A DNA stretch of 64,000 nt, taken from Owenia fusiformis. Taxonomy: Eukaryota > Annelida > Polychaeta > Sabellida > Oweniidae. The notes beneath the pieces are model-generated. The model searched no databases and was not told the DNA's origin. It worked only from the letters and a program-made list of their open reading frames with translations. Below, piece after piece: positions 27,301 to 36,300 of this stretch. The position numbers were made by a program, and so were the translations under genes. Position 1 is the first letter of the stretch. Each line of letters begins with the position of its first letter. Where the stretch lies: the NCBI GenBank assembly GCA_903813345.2, contig CAIIXF020000001.1, positions 17,193,915 through 17,257,914 of the forward strand, read 5' to 3'.

Positions 27301-30300
27301 ATTAGTTGCCCTAAAAAACTGATATATACCCATAGTCTCAGTACCATAACCCTAGTTTCAAACAATTAGGGGATTTGAATCAAATATATGCAGTAAGTAA
27401 ACAAGGCATAATAATTATGGATTAGGACCCCACCTTCGCACTTTTTAAAAATGTAAGGTTCATTTTCTGAAAAGAGGATCTTGTTTTTCTCAATTTAAAC
27501 ATATCAACAGTTTCTTCTACACTATATTAACGATTTCTGAAAAGGGAATGCTGAGTAAATAGGTTCAACATTTTGAAAAAAATGTTGACATGGGGCCCCT
27601 ATTCATAAATTTTCAAATTGTTCGGTTGATATTTTTTTCATCATGGGTATACTTTACTTGAAAGAAAACATATTGTTTTAGTAAAAACCACTGTATTTAT
27701 GCCCAGAAAGTATTCATGATTAAATATATGACTGTCTAAAATCACTTTCCATACTGCACATGGACCTTTGATAAATGTCAAACACCAACTCTGATTGGCA
27801 GTCACAAAAAGTGTTGCCATGAAAATAAATGTCAACATCTGCCATTTGTTACAAACACTGAACGCCAAACACCAACCACCCCACACCAATTATTGAACCC
27901 ATCCATTGAACACCATCCAAAAAAGAGACTATACCAATATGTCACCACTTTTGGTGTTGACATAATAACAAAATAATACCAAAAATTCTGTACCTCATAG
28001 TGAGCATTAGAAGAGGGATCTGGGTGGCTGACACAGCTACAACCATAAAAAACAGAACAACCATAAAAGGAGCTAGAGTTCTACAGGACATCTTACATGG
28101 CCCGCTTCTGGCAAGGGGTGACATCAAAACCTCTGGGGTGGTTTCCTCTTCTGACAAATCTGATATGCACTTGCAATGACTATAATTCTGAAAATCAATA
28201 CATCCAGTACATATTTTTGATTTATTGAAAAGTAAGAACTCATTAGTTTGTAGAACTTATGTTGTAGAATCTCATGTTACCATTGTATCGGACAGTGACT
28301 TACTAGTGCTGTTTGAACTTAAAATAGATAGGAACAAATAATAAGTATTCATGTATTTATTACATCTAGTAGTTTCTATGGGCAATTAAATTTTTTTTGA
28401 ATACTTAATTGAGATAAACACTATTGTCAACCAAGTTGATAGAATAAGAACAAATCCTCTTACTGTAAGTTTTTCTTTGTCATCAAAGTCTTCACTTCCA
28501 ATAAACTGTTTGCAGCCTGCATGGCAAGGAGAGAAGTAGGTCATACCATTGATACCACAGATGGGCTCTATATCATTATGCGAACAATCGCAGTCTATGT
28601 TACATGTGGAAGTCAGATTGGCTTCAAACTGTTGATGACCAGAGCTGTAAAATATCCAAAATGTGTTATCCTTATATATCTTCAGACATGTTGAACATGA
28701 TTTTGGGGATTAAATCATGTTAGATAATGTACATACAAATACGTATTTGCTAAATGCATACATTTTGACTTTTTCAGAAGTTTTTTGTCAATGAGAAGAG
28801 ACCCTGATTTTTTGTATGAAACTCTCAATTTTTGATCAATGAAAATCTAATCTATCACAAAAAATAGATTTTTTGAGGAGTCTCAGATTTCTTAAGGGAA
28901 TTTCTAAGAGATTACTCGTACTTTTCGGTGAGGGGGGTGACCTACCTGTTGAAATATGGACGGGTGGCACCTGCAAACTTTGGGTTGTCACATCCAAGAA
29001 AAAAGAGCACTGCAAAGAGGGCCAAGGTGATGGACCCAAGAATTAATGTCATCTGTAAAGCACCTGGAACAATAATGTATCACAGAAATGTGTTCCAATA
29101 ACTGAATCCATCAGTAAAATATTTAGGATCCCAAGGTATAAAAAAATAAATCTTTATTTTGGCATCTAAGATGCAATGGAGTAAAACGGTCAGTCATCAT
29201 GGTAGCATCTGTCAATGTGGTTAAAAGGCAATAAAATAACACATTTATTGAAGCCACTTTCAAGCCAGAGTCGACCATTCATGAGCGCTAATACCTCGAC
29301 CAAATCAGGTACATTTAATCTATTCTCCTCTATTCTTTAAAATGAATACACAACCACTCTACTGTACTCATATACACACAAACAAGTTACACAAATATTG
29401 ATGCTATTCTGGCTGATGATATTGCTTATGTAAACAATGACATCTTTATGAAACATTTAGAACACATAACACACAGGGAATAACATATAATCTCAGTTCA
29501 AATAAAAAGTGTAACATGAGTTTCATGCCAAACCATCAAAAAATGTTTTTTATACCATATAATTTTCAACCTTTAAAGCCCAAATCATAGACTTGGTCAT
29601 TTGCTAATCATTAGATACTGTACTTACAATTTCAAGGAAATTGAGCAGTTCCAATTTTAAAATAGGTGTTTTATCAATATAAATGTCAACTGCATTTCAA
29701 ATCAAACCCATAATTTATAGAAATTGAATGAACTTAATTAATTTACTTCAATTTGTGTCTCAGGGATATAATCAAAACAGCACGCTAAAGTAATCAACAT
29801 GAAGCACGATAAAGGACGTAATTGATTAATATTTAAATATGGTTAACTTGACATGCAAACACGTCTACCTACAGCATAATATTCATAGAACAGATGTATC
29901 TAGTCTACAAGTAATGATATACAAAGAGTCTTAACTGAGTCTTTCCATTCCTGGTCCAAGGGTATTTCACTTCTTTCCATAAAATAATTTCAGCATAAAT
30001 GAAGTCATTTGAAGAAGGATGGAGTCCTTCAAATTTATCGCATCCTACGACCCCTTTAGATTGTGGTCGTACGCCCGTATCACTAGTAAGCCTGTGTTTC
30101 TACAATGTCGGAGAATGAACTATGCATTGCACACATAAATGACCTACCTCTATACATTCCTGAGTATTTTAGAATTCTTTTTATATAGTTTAATCGCAAA
30201 TTGTATTGGTTTATCGGCAGAACGAAGATATTTTCGTTTTTGATAGCAATATTTGCGTGTAATATTTAACTTATTTCAACCGTCAAATTCCTCCATTCAG

Positions 30301-33300
30301 TTCCCGACATGCACCAGTCATAAGGGAAATCCCTGGGGAATTCCCCTTCCGACATTTTGAAAATTGCTGACATATTTCCGATGTAAAAACTAAAATCTCT
30401 TCGTTCTGCCGATAAACCCATACAATTGGTGATCTAACAACATAAAAAGAATTCTAAAATACTCTGGAATGTATCGAGGTAGGTCATTTAATAGTGCAAT
30501 GCGTAGTTCATTCTCCGACATTGTAGAAAGACAGGCTTACCAATGAATCGGGGGTACGACCACAATTTAAAGGGGTCGAAATATCTCTATTATCACTTAC
30601 CTTTGGTGGAAAAGTTAAATTTTTGATAGATGTATCCTCCAACAATTATACCAATAAATGCACCAGGAATAGCCACACATCCTATATAAAAAGAAGCACA
30701 CATGTTATTTTAGTTTTGAAGCAAATATATACAAGACGAGACAAATAAATATGACTTCTGGGCACTAGAAATTATTCTGACACAATGATTCAATTAAAAT
30801 AGAACAAATGTTCTTAAAAATGGTCAAAAGTGATAAAAAACTGAAAAGTTCTGGATCATGTTTCAATATTATGGTTTTGAAACTGTTTTTTGTTATTTTC
30901 TAATAAAACCTGACTGTGAGGTAAGAACAATGTATTGATCACTTTATTGTCTCATAAGAGAGATTGAATTAATCACACTAAGTCACCATGGAATAATAAA
31001 AGGCTAGTTAGAGGCTAACCACACCTTCATTCTCTTCCATTTCCTATTGTAAGTAATAACAATGATTCTTGTATAACAGAATGAAAATATGAGGGTGACT
31101 TGTGTGTCTATTGTACAATATCATCATGATGTAGTTAAATTCACATTTTATAGTTTTTAAGATATCAACATGCATTAATATGTACATTTACACACTATTT
31201 AAATTATACATGTCTTTACGATACCATAACATTTAAGCATGCAATGATTGAGCAATTTATTCATATTAACAGATTCTGAGAACAGAACAAATACTAATAA
31301 CAATCTTCAAATTACATCAAGATTTGAAAGGCTTGTCACTCTTAGGCTACCACAAACCACACCCTTTAAATATAGTGTTCTGATTGGTCAAGTGGGTCAT
31401 TCTCTCATAAATAAATCATTATGTCATATCAGTAGAATAACACTATGCTTGGAAACAAATTAAGAATATGAATGAGCTTCAATCTGCCAGTTCACACATT
31501 TCTCTGTTATAAGCCTTCCTGTTCAAACATTTCTCCAATTTTTCAATTACAGTGTGTATATTCCGTAGCGAGGCAACGAGACCTAAGTTAACATTAAAAG
31601 TAGGTTCTATTACTAGGTAGCAATTGCTTCATCTAACAGGACGATGTTCTTCATTTCTCTTTCGGAGTCCTGCCCAAACCAAATACAAGTACAGTAAAAC
31701 CTGTCTAACCTGAACACCTTGGGGACCGGATAAGAAAGTATTCACATTCCAGGTTTTTATAAACATGTAAGTTAACAAATGGGAGAATTTGGGACCAAGA
31801 AAAAGTGTTCACTTTGAGAAGTATTTGGGTTAGAGAGGTGTTTGGATATACAGGTTTTACTATCATGTATATTGAATGTGATTTGACTGAATACACTAGA
31901 ATCTTTGTGAATTTATACATTTCAGGATTGTAGCATGCCAGGAGCCTTATATCTGCTTGTTTGTCCATTATTTATTTATATTACTCTCTATGGTTGGTCA
32001 TATACTAGAGCCGATCCTTCTCCATGCTAGAATCAATAAAGTGGGGTGCCTCAACGAAATGGAACCTTGGTTCCCAATAAGATATATTTAGCAATGGTAA
32101 GGGGTATTACCATGATGTACAAAGGAGATTTTGTGGTACATCCTCATGGTCAAAGTATCATTGTGATTGTTCATATTAACATCTATACATAGCTTTATAG
32201 ACTAATGAGTTTATACAAGTTAAGTTCAAAATTCTGATAGAAAATTAATATTGAGGAATTGATGATAAAAATAATCATAATATCCTTGGGTTAAACACAA
32301 TAATTACATAAATATTATTTTACCATCTAGCAAAATAATTCAATTATTCGTACAATCATTAAATTAACCCAATTAATATTGGAGTAGATAGGTGATGTAC
32401 TTTCAGCACATATTAAATGCCACTAAAAGGGCTTAAATATTTATTTAATGTTCTTTCAGCATATTATAACAAATCTTGCTAAAAAGTGCATCTCAAGGAT
32501 AATGCCTCTTTATGTACCTTTAGAAGGTAAGGTAAATTAATATTAAACAGTGCATGGGAGTCATGCATGCAATATACTTTCGACCTCAAGGTATAAATTG
32601 CTCAACATTGCATGCTAAAAAACATTCAATTAAAATTATGATCTAATTTTATCCAGACATGAATTAATATATGAATACCCAAACAAACATATATATACAA
32701 ATACTGCAATTTAAAATCTAACATACCTGTGAAAAGATTTGCTTCATAATTTGAAATCCCGAACTGAGTTTCTAAATATTTTGACAAGAAGACCACAAAG
32801 CCACTAACGATGGCTATTTCGCAGGAGCTGCCAAGGCAGATAAGCATGTACACAGGGTTCTTGCATAACTTCCACATGGACTTAGGAATGTCTGCAAAAT
32901 CAAAGAAATCAAATTTAAAATTTTTATGACAGAATCAGATTGATGAGAATTTGTTTACATGTGTCATGATGTAATCAGTATCTTAAAATAAAAATGTTGA
33001 GTCTATTTTTGAGAGATTTTGTTTTCAATGGTTTTACAAATTCATTAGCTTGTTGTGCTGTAACCTGGTTAATTCTACAAATAAGTGTACATATCACTTC
33101 TTGATTTGAAATATTCAATTTTGTTTACTAAAGAAAAAAAGTTAATCATGGTCGTAATTCACACTGACATTGCATACAAATCTAAAAAACACATATTAGT
33201 AAATGTACCAAAATTCAATATTGAAAATGTAATAAAAAAAACTCAAGAGTAAATATACAAACAATAAAATTCTTTAAAGCCATTGTAAATCAAACATCAG

Positions 33301-36300
33301 AGAATCCAATTTATGAAGCGCGCATATAAAAGGTGAAATCACAATAAATCAATTTGAAGAACTTGCCATTAATTCAGTGATTGTATTTTGGAGTAAATAT
33401 TTTTCTCCAGGGGATGTTTTTTATTTGAGTTGTATTTAAGAAATTCTTAAATAGATTTTAAAATCAGAGTAACTATATTTCATTTTAGTTGTGTTTATGA
33501 GTTTATTTTCATGGCCTGTTCTTTTTGGTCACATCTTGAGTATGGAACTATAATAAGAGTTTTTGAAAGTATGTGTGCTCTGCCTACCAACTCTCTCATT
33601 TTATTAGTACTTCAAAATAAGAAAAGTCCCCAAGAGTACCATGAAATATGATGTCCACATTACAAAATTTTATATGATAAGTAGATACATTATACATTAA
33701 ATACAAATGAACATTATACATAATGGCATAGAAAAATAATGCAATTCTACCTTTAATATTTTTTCCATATGGGGAAGCTGTTTGCTCAGGTTCTGCAAGA
33801 AGCTCGTGTACTTTCTCAGGCCTGTTAAGCTTTTCTCCAAGAGCCTTTTTTTCCAATTCCAGTTTCATTCGTTTTGGGAATGTAAAAAAAGGTATAGATA
33901 CGAAAAAGAAGATGGTTCCACAAATGAGAAACCCTGTCCACCAGGCTCCTATCCACTGGGGGTCATTGGGGTTAATCTTCAACTTCATGAAATCAATGGA
34001 GAAGATATCCACGTAGTATTGGAGGAGGACGGCACCAAGGACGAATCCAAGTACAGGACCAAGGGCACCCATGGCATACATTGGGGCTGCAAGAGCAAAA
34101 AATGCATCGGTGTTAGGAAAATGCTCCTTCTACCCACTGTTTACATATGGTACCTATACAAAATCAGGTATACATATTGAGTGATATTTTATGATCTAAT
34201 CTGATATATAAAAGCAATTTATAGCGTCATGTCTTGCAACAGTTATACAAGTCTAACTGAATCATTACAATGTTTTATGGGACCATTTGGAAAAATATTT
34301 ACGCGGATCAGGTAGTCTGACAGATTAATTTAGGCCTTTTACACAGACTGTTGTCATGCACAAACAGATCCAAATATTGAAGAGGTTTCGCACAATGGGT
34401 TAACAATCCACTATCGCACCTCGTTTTAATCAAACAGCTACGCATAAATCTGGTGAATGCGTTACAGATTTTGGATATTGTACTAAAAACATTGTGCGAA
34501 ACCTCTTTGTTTATCAATTACTTGTGTTTTATGGTATTTCTAAAATAACTCAAGGAGGGATGGGCAATGAGATGAAACAAACCCTGTAAATCACTTTCAT
34601 GTTTCAGGTATTGAATGCTGTATTGAATGATTGCCTATTTATGCCATTTACCAATATAAAGTGCACCATTTACCTCATAAAAATGAATAATTCATCCAAT
34701 ATCACAAAGCAAAATTAAACCCTAGAGGTCACTTTAACCTAGTTCACTTATTAGAGACACCATAAAACAATCATCAAACGAAAATAGTAATGGGTATGCT
34801 CATTCACATTCAAGTTTGTGTAATAAATTGCTATATCTGCTCTGTCTATTTTCTGGAATGAGGTATGAATTTTATATCACTTCCAATTGCCTTAATTGGA
34901 TTTTATTAATCCGTTTGAATATAATTGATGAGGCCAAGGTAAGTTAATTAGGTGTTCAATATTACTTTGTGCCTTTATTTCTGGGATCTTTCCAAAAATT
35001 GTTATGGACATTGTTCAAAGAATATGCACCACTTTTACCAATTTCTGCATCTGTTGCGAGTCTTACACTTATTTATGAACTAAGGCAGGCAGCAAAGCAT
35101 GCACAATAAAAAATCATTTAAGCTCACCTATATGAATTGGACTTTTTGCTTTTGTGACATGGTCATCAACGTATGTGGTCCCAAGAGTGTATATCGGTGT
35201 ACTTCCACTGCCGATCATAATCTGAGCCGCAATGAGAATAAGTACATATACCCAGTTGCCACTTCCCTCGTCAACACACTTTGTTGCCAGGAGATCTTCT
35301 TGATTCTGAGAGGAAGCCCGGCAGATATTCTCCTCTGTTACATTGGATAGTAAGTCTGTGTTAAGCGTTGAATATTGTTTTGATATAAAATGGGGTAATG
35401 CAAATAAATATGATCCTATTCCCATGAATATGACACCTACGCCTATGAATTTGGGAATATGGCGTGTACTTCCTAGATAACTTACAAAAATCACAGATAT
35501 AAGGGAACCAAACTCATACGATGCTGCGATGAGTCCAGATATTGTACTTCCAATTTCAAATCTTTTCTCAATTGTCGTTATAACACCATTTAGATATCCA
35601 ACAGTTAGCGTAGATGATACTCCTGAGAGCACACATATGGCAAAAACAAACATTTTAATATTGGCGCATTGTTGAAGACACATAGGACGACACCGCCCGA
35701 TGCCACATTCACGTTTTTCAACATTTTCCAAATCAAGTCCAGCTTGACCTTGAATTTCAATCAGTTCATTCACCTCTGTTTTTCCTTTTACTAATTCATA
35801 CTGACTATCTGTGGTACTGATATCACTTAAAGGGGTAGGGTTTGGGTCAGCTAACGCCAACATTGAACCATTTTGGACATTATCAGGAGCCAAAGTGGAG
35901 GTGACGGGTAGAGATAATCCATGCCCTAACGATGTCTCATTTTCCTTGTTTTGTCCAGCCATAACATTGTCATCCCCTACCTCCAGGGAGAAACCCACTT
36001 CAGGCTCCGGAGTGCTAGTCCTAAATCCCCCATTATCAACACCATTCCCCACAGTACTGAAAGCATAGAATAAAACATGAGTAAAATAAGAACCTGTGTT
36101 TATCAAACATTCTTCGAATATTATATTCCATATTTTCATTCCAAGATTCATGGGCTATCATCATTTCACAGATATTATGTAATTTTCATATTCATATCTA
36201 TATCTAATTGCTATTAAATTAAAAAAATTTCTTGCAACTAAATCTACTTTCAATAACATGATAAATAATTAATTAATTAAGTAAATCTGGTGTTAAAGTA

